DNA from: an uncultured Lachnospiraceae bacterium | GTDB taxonomy: Bacteria > Bacillota > Clostridia > Lachnospirales > Lachnospiraceae | Length of the DNA stretch: 45,961 nt | Direction: 5' to 3' | Assembly (NCBI GenBank): GCA_910579325.1 | Contig: CAJTTU010000018.1 | Location: forward strand, 1,734-47,694 | Shown here: positions 7,537-15,814 of the stretch, one piece after another | How positions within the stretch are numbered: position 1 is the first letter of the stretch | How the letters are laid out: each line of letters starts with the position of its first letter | Made by a program: the position numbers and the translations under genes | Notes under the pieces: generated by a model | The model's database searches: none | The model's input: only the letters and a program-made list of their open reading frames with translations | Told to the model about the DNA's origin: nothing

Positions 7537-8718
7537 TTATTTCTTTCCGGATTTACGACTGGTAACTACGTCGAAGATAACGGCCAGCAAAAGCACGCCG
7601 CCTTTGATCACATACTGCCAGGTGTCGCCAAGGCCCATAATGGACATGCCCATGTTAATAACGCCAAGGAGCAGGGCGCCGATTACGACGCCGCCTACCG
7701 TACCGCTGCCGCCGTAAGCGGAAGCGCCGCCGATAAAACAGGAGCCGATGGCATCCATCTCAAAGGACTGGCCGGTGGAACCATTGACGGAGCCGATACG
7801 TGCCGCACAGAGCAGGCCGCACAGGCCGGCCAGCAGACCCATGTTGGCATAGGCGATAAAGTAAATCTTGTTTGTGTTGATACCGGACAGCTGGGTCGCC
7901 TTCTCATTGCCGCCCACAGCGTAAAAATAACGTCCGAAAGCGGTTTTTGCCGTAATAAAGTTATAGATCAGGCAGATGGCCAGCACCCATACCAGCATAA
8001 CGGAGATCCCCCTGTACTGGCTGAGCAGATAGCAGTAATAGAGCACCAGGGCGGCAATCAGGCCGGCTTTGACAAAATCGCTTAAAGCGCTGTTCTGGCG
8101 GTAGCCTTTTTTCGCCCGCTCCCGGCGGTTTTTCACCGTATTGAAAATCACGAGAACTGCTGCCACCACGCCCACGATAATCGGAGACAGTTTGATCGCC
8201 CCGTCATCCAGGCCGGGAATCTTGATGTAGGCGGTAAAAATATTTAAAAAAGTAGAGTCCTGAATAGCAACGGTTTTGCTGTTCAGCACGAACCGGCCCA
8301 GTCCACGGAAAATAAACATGCCGCCCAGGGTAGTGATAAAAGGCGGAATGCGGACATAGCCGATCCAGTATCCCTGCCAGCAGCCCACCAGAAGACCTAC
8401 CAGCAGGCCGGTCAGAATGGCGGCAATGGCAGGCATATGCATGTTGGAAACCATAACGGCAGCCAGACCGCCCACCAGGCAGACGACGGAGCCCACGGAC
8501 AGGTCGATGTTACCGCCTGTCAGGATGCACAGCAGCATACCGCAGGCCATAACCAGCACGTAGCCGTTCTGCAGCATCAGGTTTGTCATGTTCTGGGGAG
8601 ACAGCAGGGTTCCCTTGGTCAGAACGGCAAACAGAATAAAGACCACTACCAGGGCGATTACCATGGCATATTTGGTCAGAAAACTTACCAGATTGAATTG
8701 CTTTTTGGATTCAGTCAT
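7537..8718 (-). CDS. Sugar ABC transporter permease (XylH/GguB-like)
   Basis: This is a 393-residue polytopic membrane protein of the RbsC/XylH branched permease family (BPD_transp_2). Signatures include LTGGNIDLSVGSVVCLVGG, GYVRIPPFITTLGGMFIFRGLG and FGRYFYAVGGNEKATQLSGIN. The extra length and the charged insert around residues 185-205 fit the XylH/GguB branch rather than RbsC. The start follows AGGAGGAGACA. It partners the ATPase and ChvE-like binding protein encoded upstream. A structured repeat of about 150 bases separates it from the ATPase gene. Confidence 0.85.
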   Translation of the reverse strand: MTESKKQFNLVSFLTKYAMVIALVVVFILFAVLTKGTLLSPQNMTNLMLQNGYVLVMACGMLLCILTGGNIDLSVGSVVCLVGGLAAVMVSNMHMPAIAAILTGLLVGLLVGCWQGYWIGYVRIPPFITTLGGMFIFRGLGRFVLNSKTVAIQDSTFLNIFTAYIKIPGLDDGAIKLSPIIVGVVAAVLVIFNTVKNRRERAKKGYRQNSALSDFVKAGLIAALVLYYCYLLSQYRGISVMLVWVLAICLIYNFITAKTAFGRYFYAVGGNEKATQLSGINTNKIYFIAYANMGLLAGLCGLLCAARIGSVNGSTGQSFEMDAIGSCFIGGASAYGGSGTVGGVVIGALLLGVINMGMSIMGLGDTWQYVIKGGVLLLAVIFDVVTSRKSGKK

Positions 8719-8733
8719 TGTCTCCTCCTAATT

Positions 8734-8884
8734 TAGTTCCGCAACTTCCCTCCCATTGCAATGAGCACTTAGGGTCTGTCCTTTAGACCCTTACGTGCGA
8801 TGCATGGCAAATAGTTAGCGGGTGTTTTTTAGCCGCTTACTATTTGGCAAGCCCCCGGGGCTTGTACGGTACGTTGCTGTTATT
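8734..8884. repeat. Structured intra-operon element A, copy 1
   Basis: A closing stem GCAAC/GTTGC (8741-8745 with 8873-8877) encloses three hairpins. The first is GCAC..AGGGTCT with AGACCCT..GTGC (8765-8777/8785-8798), the second CAAATAGTTAGCGG with CCGCTTACTATTTG (8808-8821/8833-8846), and the third CAAGCCCC with GGGGCTTG (8848-8855/8857-8864). It fills nearly the whole gap between the transporter ATPase and permease genes. Copies 2 and 3 are at 22775 and 27640. Strand of action is unknown; surrounding transcription is minus. Confidence 0.75.
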
Positions 8885-8889
8885 CATAC

Positions 8890-10443
8890 TTAAGCAGATT
8901 GGGAATCCTGATTGGTATCGCGGATAATATAACCCATAATGCCTTCCTGGGTAGCCTCTCCGGCATCTAACTCCGCCAGCAGGTGGCCTTCGTTCATCAC
9001 ATAAATACGGTCGCACATGCCTAAGAGCTCGGGCATCTCGGAGGAGATCATCATCACCGACTTGCCCTGGCTTACCATCTCATTGATCAGGCAGTAAATC
9101 TCGTATTTGGCGCCCACATCGATCCCCCGGGTAGGTTCGTCCATAATCAGGATGTCAGGCTCGGTAAACATCCATTTGCCAAGCAAAGCCTTCTGCTGGT
9201 TGCCGCCGGACAGGTTGCCCACATTCTGCTCGATGGTGGGCGTTTTCGTGCCCATGTCCTTTGTCATCTGCTCGGCCACCCTGATTTCCTCGCCGCCGTC
9301 AATGATGCCGCCCTTGCACACTTTGTCCAGCCGGGCCAGCGTGGTATTGAAGCGGATCGACTCATCCAGAAGCAGGCCGTTGGTTTTCCGGTCTTCGGTG
9401 ACATAAGCCAGCTTGTGACGGATAGCATCCTGGGGGGATTTCAGTTCCACCTTCCGGCCTCCGATATACAGCTCGCCGGAAATGCCTGTGCCATAGCTGC
9501 GGCCGAAAATGGACATGGCAAGCTCGGTGCGCCCTGCGCCTTGCAGGCCGGAGAAGCCTACCACTTCCCCTTTCTTGATATGGAAGGAAATATTGTTATC
9601 CACCACCCGTTCCGGATACAGCGGATGGTGAACCGTCCAGTTCTTTACCTCCAGGTTTATTTCATCCTGAACATGGTGCTCCCTGGCCGGATAACGGTCT
9701 TCCATGGAACGTCCTACCATACCCTTGATAATCCGGTCTTCGCTGAAATCATCCACGCCTTTTACCAGCGTCTCGATGGTGGAGCCATCCCGGATAATCG
9801 TGGCTTTGTCGGCACAGTATATAATTTCGTTCAGCTTATGGGTAATAATAATAGAAGTAAGCCCTTCCTTCTTGAACTCCAGCAGCAGGTCAAGAAGCAT
9901 TTTTGCATCCTCGTCGTTCAGGGATGAGGTGGGCTCGTCCAGAATCAGCAGCTTTACGTCTTTGGAGAAAGCCTTGGCGATCTCCACTAGCTGCTGCTTG
10001 CCGGTGCCGATATCCTTGATCAGCGTCTGGGCCGACTCGTTTAAACCTACCTGGCGCATATGCCGCTCCGCCTCGCTGTAGGTTTTGTCCCAGTCGATGC
10101 AGCCCATTTTATTCTTAATCTCATTTCCCAGGAACATATTTTCCCCGATGGACAGTAAAGGAATCAGAGCCAGCTCCTGGTGGATAATGACAATGCCCAG
10201 AGCCTCGCTGTCCTTCTGGGTTTTAAACTGGCACAGCTTGCCCTCATAATATATTTCGCCGGTATAGCTGCCTGCGGGATATGTACCTGACAGCACGTTC
10301 ATCAGGGTGGATTTGCCGGCCCCGTTCTCGCCGATCAGCGCATGGATCTCCCCGGCTTCCACTTTCAGATTTACATTATCCAGGGCTTTTACACCGGGAA
10401 ATTCTTTGGTGATGGATTTCATCTCCAAAATCGTATTTGCCAA
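8890..10443 (-). CDS. Sugar ABC transporter ATPase (XylG/GguA-like)
   Basis: This is a tandem ATP-binding protein with two nucleotide-binding domains. Domain 1 has GENGAGKST, GTGKQQLVEIAKA and LLILDEPTSSLND; domain 2 has LQGAGRTELAMS, LSGGNQQKALLGKWM and ILIMDEPTRGIDVG. The replaced Walker A in the second half is normal for the sugar-transporter subfamily. I place the start at a TTG codon (10443), seven bases after AGGAGG. This gives LANTILEMKSITKEFPGVKAL and 517 residues, close to the family length of about 513. A longer ATG start at 10542 would run through a palindromic repeat and has no ribosome site. It energises uptake of the sugar bound by the upstream lipoprotein. Confidence 0.85.
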   Translation of the reverse strand: MANTILEMKSITKEFPGVKALDNVNLKVEAGEIHALIGENGAGKSTLMNVLSGTYPAGSYTGEIYYEGKLCQFKTQKDSEALGIVIIHQELALIPLLSIGENMFLGNEIKNKMGCIDWDKTYSEAERHMRQVGLNESAQTLIKDIGTGKQQLVEIAKAFSKDVKLLILDEPTSSLNDEDAKMLLDLLLEFKKEGLTSIIITHKLNEIIYCADKATIIRDGSTIETLVKGVDDFSEDRIIKGMVGRSMEDRYPAREHHVQDEINLEVKNWTVHHPLYPERVVDNNISFHIKKGEVVGFSGLQGAGRTELAMSIFGRSYGTGISGELYIGGRKVELKSPQDAIRHKLAYVTEDRKTNGLLLDESIRFNTTLARLDKVCKGGIIDGGEEIRVAEQMTKDMGTKTPTIEQNVGNLSGGNQQKALLGKWMFTEPDILIMDEPTRGIDVGAKYEIYCLINEMVSQGKSVMMISSEMPELLGMCDRIYVMNEGHLLAELDAGEATQEGIMGYIIRDTNQDSQSA

Positions 10444-10526
10444 GTGTTTTCCTCCTTTCAGGGGGTAATACAGAAAAGTGGGCGGGGCTTCTGCCCTGCC
10501 CACCATCCTTGCAATTATTACGCAGT

Positions 10527-10585
10527 ATCCGGCAAAATGCACCTATACCCAAGGGTATGTTTCACAATGACGCATTTTTTCGGAT
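10527..10585. repeat. CAAAA/TTTTG palindromic repeat, copy 2
   Basis: ATCCGGCAAAATGC (10527-10540) is inverted as GCATTTTTTCGGAT (10572-10585), with an inner hairpin ATACCC-AA-GGGTAT (10545-10558). It lies between the binding-protein and ATPase genes, where a stem-loop could stabilise or attenuate the abundant binding-protein message. Confidence 0.55.
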
Positions 10586-10600
10586 TGGGGGTTGTTAAAA

Positions 10601-11842
10601 TCAGCCGTTAGTAGCTTCAAGATAACCGTCAGCGCCTACCTTGTAGTATCCGGGAGTAACCAGCTTCTCTTCCATATTGTCAACGGTTACCACGTCGGGA
10701 ACCAGCAGGAAGGAAGGACAGTTATGGCCTTCGGAGGTCGCATAGGACTCGGTGTCATAATCACAGGCAAAGCCCCAGCCGGCAGCGGTGATCAGGCTCT
10801 CGTCAACCGTGTCGCCGTTCAGGATGGCTTTCGCCAGATCCAGGGTAACAACAGCTTCATTGGCCACTGCCTTGTATACGGTCATGGACTGTACGCCGTC
10901 CTTGATGTTACGCAGGTTGGCCACGTCGCCGTCCTGTCCGGTGATGATTACGTCGTTGTCACCGGCATAATCTGAGGTAACGGCCTGGGATACGCCCAGA
11001 GCGGTAGAATCGTTGGAGCACAGCCATGCATCCAGCTTCGTGCCGTCAGAATAGTAGGAAGCCAGCACGTTCTGCGCGCGGTCCAGAGCCACGTCGGTCT
11101 GCCACTGCTCGGTAGCGACTACGTCAAACTCTGTCTGTCCGGAAACGACGTTCAGCTTGCCGTCTTCAATGTAAGGCTTCAGCGTGTCCATAGCGCCGTT
11201 GAAGAAATATCCGGCGTTATTGTCAGCGGGATCGCCTGCGGTAAACTCAATATTGAAGGGGCCTTCCGCATTGTCCAGATCAAGTGCTTCTTTTACGTAG
11301 GTGCCCTGAAGAACGCCGACAGTGTAATTATCGAAAGAAACGTAATAAGAAACATTGTCATTCATAATCAGACGGTCATAGGCGATAATCGGAATATTGT
11401 CAGCGCCGGCATCGTTCATCACCGGGTTCAGCGCTTCGCCGTCGATGGCGGCTACTACCAGAAGGTCTACGCCCTGGCTTAACATGTTCTGGATATCGTT
11501 TACCTGCTGATCTGCTTTATTGTCAGAATATGTAACGATGGTGTTGTATCCGGCAGCCTTGAACTGCTCGTCCAGATAAGCGCCGTCACGGTTCCAACGC
11601 TCCAGAGACTGGGTAGGCATGGAAATACCTACGGTTTTGCCTGTGGACTCAGCGGGCGCGGCTTTCGTTTCACCCTCTGCAGGCTGTGCGGCCGTTCCCT
11701 GATTGTCAGCAGCCTGGGTAGCAGCTTCCGTAGCAGCCTGCGTGGGAGCCTTTGTCTCGTCTTTTCCGCCGTTACCACCACAGGCAGCCAGAGACAGCGC
11801 CATACATGCCGCCAGAATCAGAGCAAGTGTCTTTTTCTTCAT
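10601..11842 (-). CDS. ChvE/XylF-type sugar-binding lipoprotein
   Basis: This 413-residue lipoprotein has a signal peptide and lipobox ending LSLAAC, with Cys21 as the lipidated residue. A low-complexity Ala/Thr/Glu linker (residues 25-70) is followed by a periplasmic-binding-protein type I domain. Motifs such as VGISMPTQSLERW, VVAAIDGEALNPVMNDA, IPIIAYDRLIMN and WLCSNDSTALGVSQA place it with ChvE/XylF multiple-sugar-binding proteins (xylose, glucose, arabinose, galactose). It is the first gene of the transporter operon, with a consensus promoter upstream and a divergent ROK regulator. Confidence 0.85.
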   Translation of the reverse strand: MKKKTLALILAACMALSLAACGGNGGKDETKAPTQAATEAATQAADNQGTAAQPAEGETKAAPAESTGKTVGISMPTQSLERWNRDGAYLDEQFKAAGYNTIVTYSDNKADQQVNDIQNMLSQGVDLLVVAAIDGEALNPVMNDAGADNIPIIAYDRLIMNDNVSYYVSFDNYTVGVLQGTYVKEALDLDNAEGPFNIEFTAGDPADNNAGYFFNGAMDTLKPYIEDGKLNVVSGQTEFDVVATEQWQTDVALDRAQNVLASYYSDGTKLDAWLCSNDSTALGVSQAVTSDYAGDNDVIITGQDGDVANLRNIKDGVQSMTVYKAVANEAVVTLDLAKAILNGDTVDESLITAAGWGFACDYDTESYATSEGHNCPSFLLVPDVVTVDNMEEKLVTPGYYKVGADGYLEATNG

Positions 11843-11870
11843 AACTTTTTCCTCCTGAAAAATTTGGTTG

Positions 11871-11884
11871 AAGTATGTACTTCT
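11871..11884. promoter_or_regulatory. Candidate operator for the ROK repressor
   Basis: The perfect palindrome GAAGTA-TG-TACTTC lies just downstream of the -10 box of the transporter promoter, over the expected transcript start. That position suits repression by the divergent ROK-family protein. Confidence 0.5.
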
Positions 11885-11892
11885 GTAACATC

Positions 11893-11921
11893 ATTTTATA
11901 AAAATAGGCAATCAATGTCAA
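11893..11921 (-). promoter_or_regulatory. Promoter of the sugar transporter operon
   Basis: On the minus strand TTGACA (11916-11921) and TAAAAT (11893-11898) are separated by 17 bases. The binding-protein gene starts about 50 bases downstream. Confidence 0.75.
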
Positions 11922-12090
11922 CATAAATCTTTGAAATTTTTATATTTTTGTTATATTTTGCAGAACAGCAGCTGTTATTCCCGGTATTATCACCAATGTT
12001 TTGTGCTAAATACATAAAATAACTTTTCTTAACCGACAGGAAATGGCACCTTTCAGCCCTTTTTTTACCTGTTTCGACTCCGCGGACAAG

Positions 12091-12119
12091 TTGACTATCT
12101 CAGAATCTATTGCTAAAAT
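12091..12119 (+). promoter_or_regulatory. Promoter of the ROK regulator gene
   Basis: TTGACT (12091-12096) and TAAAAT (12114-12119) have a 17-base spacer, about 75 bases before the ROK start codon. Confidence 0.65.
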
Positions 12120-12193
12120 GGGAGCAAATCCGGGATTTTCCACACCGGAACCATAAGATAACGATGATCAGTTTACTAAAGTGAGGGAACCTT

Positions 12194-13342
12194 ATGCAAT
12201 ACGACAGAAGCGGAACAGACCGGCGGCAGCGGACACGCAATACAATCTATCGGCATATTTATAACGCCAGAGGCTTTTGCTCACGGCAGAGCCTGGCCCG
12301 GGAACTGGATTTAAGCCTTCCTACCGTATACCAGAATCTGTCTGAGCTGATGGCGGCCGGGCTGGTGCAGGACTCCGGCGAGCAGCAGTACACCGGCGGG
12401 CGGAAAGCCAGCGGGCTTTCCATCGTTCCCGACGCAAGAATTGCCGCGGGCATTTCCGTGTCGGAGCACCATCTGCGGCTGGTGGCCGCCGATCTTATGC
12501 TGAATGAAATCGCTTACCAGAAAGTAGAAAATACACCGATCGTCCGGTTTGCCGACATGGGCGGTTTATTGTCCGACGCCCTGGAACGTTTTCTCGACCA
12601 GTTTTGCATCGACCGTGACCGGCTGCTGGGGGTGGGGATCGCCCTGCCTGCCGTCATGTCGCCGGACAGCCGGTTTATCACCGCCGCCCCTACATTGAAC
12701 CTGAAGGATACCTCGCTGGAAGGGCTTACCAGCTCGATCCCCTACCCGGCCTATGTGGAAAATGACGCCACCAGCGGCGGGCACGCCGAATCCTTTACAC
12801 GCAAGGACAACCGGAACATGGCCTATCTCTCCCTGGAAAACGGCGTGGGAGGGGCCATCCTTTTAGGCGGCATGCCCTATGTGGGGGATAACCGCCGCAG
12901 CGGCGAGTTCGGCCATATCTGCGTGGAGCCCGGCGGCCTGCGCTGTACCTGCGGCGCCCAGGGCTGCCTGGAAGCCTACTGCTCTCCCCGGCGCATCCGC
13001 AAAACCTTCGGCGTTTCCCTGGAAGAGTTCTTCTCCCGGATGGAACAGCACGGCGCCGGATACGCGGAGTACGAAAACCTCTGGGATAATATGCTGCGCC
13101 ATCTGGCCATCGGAATCAACAACATCCATATGGCGCTGGACTGCGACGTGGTGCTGGGCGGCACTTTAAGCGAATTTCTGCCCCCTTATCTTCCGCGCCT
13201 GAAAGAATATGTGGCCGAGACCAACAGCTTTACCGATGCAGGGTTTCTCTATCTGAGCACCTTGCGGCGGCACACGGTTCCGCTGGGGGTGGCGCTGCAT
13301 TTTATTGTGGAGTTTTTGGAGAGGCCGGCCGGCTCTTTTTAA
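12194..13342 (+). CDS. ROK family transcriptional regulator (XylR-like)
   Basis: The 382-residue protein has an N-terminal winged helix (about residues 14-65: RQSLARELDLSLPTVYQNLSEL) followed by a ROK sugar-kinase-like domain. The zinc-binding motif CTCGAQGCLEAYC (near residue 255) and the glycine-rich GVGGAILLGG are intact. A ROK protein with an HTH is normally a sugar-responsive repressor. It is divergent from the transporter operon, which has a palindrome at its start site, so it very probably controls that operon. A GAGGG ribosome site precedes the ATG. Its 3' end overlaps the convergent PNPOx-like gene by 41 bases. Confidence 0.85.
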   Translation: MQYDRSGTDRRQRTRNTIYRHIYNARGFCSRQSLARELDLSLPTVYQNLSELMAAGLVQDSGEQQYTGGRKASGLSIVPDARIAAGISVSEHHLRLVAADLMLNEIAYQKVENTPIVRFADMGGLLSDALERFLDQFCIDRDRLLGVGIALPAVMSPDSRFITAAPTLNLKDTSLEGLTSSIPYPAYVENDATSGGHAESFTRKDNRNMAYLSLENGVGGAILLGGMPYVGDNRRSGEFGHICVEPGGLRCTCGAQGCLEAYCSPRRIRKTFGVSLEEFFSRMEQHGAGYAEYENLWDNMLRHLAIGINNIHMALDCDVVLGGTLSEFLPPYLPRLKEYVAETNSFTDAGFLYLSTLRRHTVPLGVALHFIVEFLERPAGSF

Positions 13343-13817
13343 CCAGTTCCAGCCCTTCTTTGCCGGTCATACATTCAATCCCCATTTCCAGCATGCAAAA
13401 CGCATTCCACTCCCGGTCGATCATATTTTTTCGGTTGGCGGCCGTGTCGTCCGGCGCATATTTGACGGCCAGTTTTTCAATCGCCGCCCGCTTTTCCCGG
13501 TCGTCCTCAATGATGCGGATTTGCCCGAAGACGACTGCGCTCCTATAGCCGGTGGTGTATTTTTCCGGAATAATCTGATCCTGGTCGATGACACAAAAAG
13601 AGGCCTTTGCGTTCCTTCTCACCGCATCCAGCTTATGCCCGCTTTTCGCGCAGTGAAAGTAAATTTTCTCTCCGTCATACACATAACTGACCGGCACCCC
13701 ATAGGGATAACCGTCATCTCCCGCCAGCGACAAAACCCCGGACGTGCCCCGGGATAAAACCGCAGCGGTTTCTTCTTTTGTTAATTCCTGCTGTTTTCTG
13801 CGCATTTTTCGAAACAT
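13302..13817 (-). CDS. Pyridoxamine 5'-phosphate oxidase-like flavin-binding protein
   Basis: A 171-residue protein of the PNPOx-like split-barrel family, as in NimA-type proteins. Features are SGVLSLAGDDGYPYGVPVSYVYDGEKIYFHCAKSGHKLDAVRRN, the substrate/flavin-binding core, and a downstream YRSAVVFGQIRII strand. Members bind FMN or haem and reduce small molecules; the substrate is unknown. The start at 13817 (MFRKMRRKQQ) follows GGAGG; an upstream in-frame ATG at 13865 lacks a ribosome site. It is a single gene, convergent with the ROK regulator. Confidence 0.75.
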   Translation of the reverse strand: MFRKMRRKQQELTKEETAAVLSRGTSGVLSLAGDDGYPYGVPVSYVYDGEKIYFHCAKSGHKLDAVRRNAKASFCVIDQDQIIPEKYTTGYRSAVVFGQIRIIEDDREKRAAIEKLAVKYAPDDTAANRKNMIDREWNAFCMLEMGIECMTGKEGLELVKKSRPASPKTPQ

Positions 13818-13933
13818 ATCAATACCTCCATAAAAAAGCAATAGTTCCACCTCTCCGGCAGACATCTGTAAAAATTTCAGTTTTATTTTATCCTAGATCT
13901 ACACAATCTTCATCTCTTTTGTAATACATTCAC

Positions 13934-13962
13934 TTGCTTTTGGCACACAATAGTGATAGAAT
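13934..13962 (+). promoter_or_regulatory. Promoter of the toxin-antitoxin operon
   Basis: TTGCTT (13934-13939) and TAGAAT (13957-13962) have a 17-base spacer and lie 33 bases before the antitoxin start codon. Confidence 0.6.
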
Positions 13963-13994
13963 TAACAAAACATATGAAAGGAAGAGTTGTTTTT

Positions 13995-14264
13995 ATGGCA
14001 CTGGCAACCCTGACCGCAAGAGTAGACGAAAAAGATAACGCCAGCTTTGACGCTTTTTGCTCCAATGTCGGCTTAAATACCTCCACCGCAATCAATCTTT
14101 TTGTAAAAGCAGTTTTACGCGAGAACCGTATTCCGTTTGAAATTACCCAGACTCCTGCTCCCTTTTTCTCAGAAACCAACATGGCCTATATGAAAAAATC
14201 CGTACAGGAATTAAAATCCGGTAAAGGTATCATCCATGAACTGATTGAGGTGGACGATGAGTGA
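13995..14264 (+). CDS. RelB/DinJ family antitoxin
   Basis: The 89-residue protein starts MALATLTARVDEKDNASFDAFCSNVGLNTSTAINLFVKAVLRE, the classic RelB/DinJ ribbon-helix-helix N-terminus. Residues 55-89 form the less conserved toxin-binding tail. It should bind its own promoter and neutralise the toxin encoded downstream. The coding end overlaps the toxin start by eight bases, so the two are translationally coupled. The start at 13995 is preferred over an in-frame ATG at 13953, which lies upstream of the -10 box. Confidence 0.85.
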   Translation: MALATLTARVDEKDNASFDAFCSNVGLNTSTAINLFVKAVLRENRIPFEITQTPAPFFSETNMAYMKKSVQELKSGKGIIHELIEVDDE

Positions 14265-14526
14265 AAAAATATGGTCGGACGACGCCTGGGAAGATTACCT
14301 TTACTGGCAAACACAGGATAAGAAAACGTTAAAACGCATCAACCAGCTCAAAAAGGATATTGAACGCAATGGCTGCCGGGAGGGGATCGGGAAACCCGAA
14401 CCCCTGACCGGCGATCTCCAGGGCGAATACAGCCGTCGCATCAATGATAAAGACCGTCTCGTCTATCACATGGAAAACGGACGACTTTATATCGCACATT
14501 GCAGAGGACATTATGGAGATAAATAA
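14257..14526 (+). CDS. YoeB/Txe family mRNA-interferase toxin
   Basis: The 89-residue basic protein begins MSEKIWSDDAWEDYLYWQTQDKKTLKRINQLKKDI, a clear YoeB match. It contains GKPEPLTGDLQGEYSRRINDKDRLVY with the catalytic Glu/Arg region, and ends AHCRGHYGDK with the conserved His-Tyr. YoeB toxins bind the ribosomal A site and cleave mRNA. Pairing with a DinJ-type rather than YefM-type antitoxin is a known mixed combination in Firmicutes. Confidence 0.85.
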   Translation: MSEKIWSDDAWEDYLYWQTQDKKTLKRINQLKKDIERNGCREGIGKPEPLTGDLQGEYSRRINDKDRLVYHMENGRLYIAHCRGHYGDK

Positions 14527-14597
14527 TCGCCAATCCCCAACTAATAGCAGCCAGGAATTATTTCCTTTATGAAATACACCTGAAATTAGAAGTTTGT

Positions 14598-15028
14598 TTA
14601 AGTGATAATCAGTTTTACCTGCGTATTTTTTATCAGTTCAGCCAATTCTCTGATATCACCGATTGGCTGCTCTGTTTCAATCCCGCCAACCCCCACCTGC
14701 TCCAGAGTATGGCAGTCACTCCCGGAAAAATTCCATAAATCAAATATTCTTCAGGATATGGAATCAGACCAATTTCAATTCCAAGCATCACTTTTATACC
14801 ATATTTCTCTTCAACCGCTTTCGCTTTTCTATACCCTGATAAATATCTTTCAATTTTCTCCTCATCGGTTGCTCCAAACTGATTAAGCAGCTGTGCGTCA
14901 AAATGATTGGTTATTACGATTGCGTCATATCCGGCTTCGCTGTATGCCCGTACAATCCCCTCTGCGTCAACCTGCGCACAGGGACTGCCCTCGCTGGTAT
15001 GGACATGCATTTCTATCTTCATTTTCAA
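14598..15028 (-). pseudogene. PHP-domain phosphoesterase, internally deleted and frameshifted
   Basis: The N-terminal 90 residues are a good PHP metal-dependent phosphoesterase start (MKIEMHVHTSEGSPCAQ, IVITNHFD, LGIEIGLIPYPEEYLIYG). The frame then continues into unrelated sequence and stops at 14633. In another frame, from about 14740, the expected PHP C-terminus appears (WNFSGSDCHTLEQVGVGGI, then ELAELIKNTQVKLIIT and a stop at 14598). The middle, normally around 80-100 residues, is missing. The gene has therefore lost an internal segment and its reading frame. Confidence 0.7.
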
Positions 15029-15136
15029 TTTCTCCCAAATATAATATCCTCTAATTAAACAGCTTTATATTTTCCGGAAAAACAGGCCTGTGACCTGCAA
15101 AACAAATCACAATTACCATCCTCATAAAATCTTTCA

Positions 15137-15814
15137 TTACAAATACAGCATCCGATACCTCTCTTCCGGATTCTCACCTTCTTTTCCCACCGCCGCCATC
15201 CTGCCGCCCTTCAAAAAAATATAAGAATCTGAAATACTGCTCACAAAATCCAGTATATGGCTTGATATCACCACAACACTCCCCTTATCCCGGGCAGCCC
15301 TGATCGACTGCTTAAGGGCAATGATTCCCGCCGTGTCCACGCCGTTTGTCGGCTCATCCAGAATCAGCAGACGCGGGTTTCCGAGAAAAGCAGCGACCAT
15401 CGCCGCCTTCTTCCGGTTTCCCATCGACAGCTTATGAAACGCCCGGTTCTGACAGGCCCCCAGCCCAAAAGCGGCAACTGCCTGCTCCAGTTCTTCCTTG
15501 AACCCTCCGCCATATTTATAATCGGACACCATATGCAAAAAATTTTTCACCGTCAGTCCGCGGGCAAGCTCCATCTGGTCGGGCATATAACCAATCAGCT
15601 TCCGGCTTTCATACTCACCCGTATCACAGCCGTTCAGCGTCACGGAGCCCGCATCCGCTTTCAATACGCCGGCCAGGATTTTAAGCAGCGTGCTTTTCCC
15701 TGCGCCATTGGAACCGATAACTGCCGCCACCTCCCCGCTCTGACAGCTGAAATGAATATCTTCAATCCCGCTCTGTCCGTCATAATATTTTGTGAGCCCA
15801 TTTACCGCAAGCAT
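15137..15814 (-). CDS. ABC transporter ATP-binding protein
   Basis: The 225-residue single nucleotide-binding domain has Walker A GSNGAGKST (residues 34-42), signature LSMGNRKK in place of LSGGQ, Walker B LLILDEPTNGVD and the switch His in VVVISSHILD. The modified signature is typical of exporter ATPases of the CcmA/BcrA type. It overlaps its membrane partner by 35 bases. The substrate is unknown. Confidence 0.85.
   Translation of the reverse strand: MLAVNGLTKYYDGQSGIEDIHFSCQSGEVAAVIGSNGAGKSTLLKILAGVLKADAGSVTLNGCDTGEYESRKLIGYMPDQMELARGLTVKNFLHMVSDYKYGGGFKEELEQAVAAFGLGACQNRAFHKLSMGNRKKAAMVAAFLGNPRLLILDEPTNGVDTAGIIALKQSIRAARDKGSVVVISSHILDFVSSISDSYIFLKGGRMAAVGKEGENPEERYRMLYL

Noticed and set aside
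6659..7717. Long plus-strand frame opposite the xylulokinase gene
   Set aside because: Arginine/proline/histidine-rich composition typical of an antisense shadow. The kinase motifs are on the other strand.
10444..10542. N-terminal extension of the transporter ATPase from an upstream ATG
   Set aside because: It runs through a palindromic repeat and has no ribosome site. A TTG at 10443 right behind AGGAGG gives the family length.
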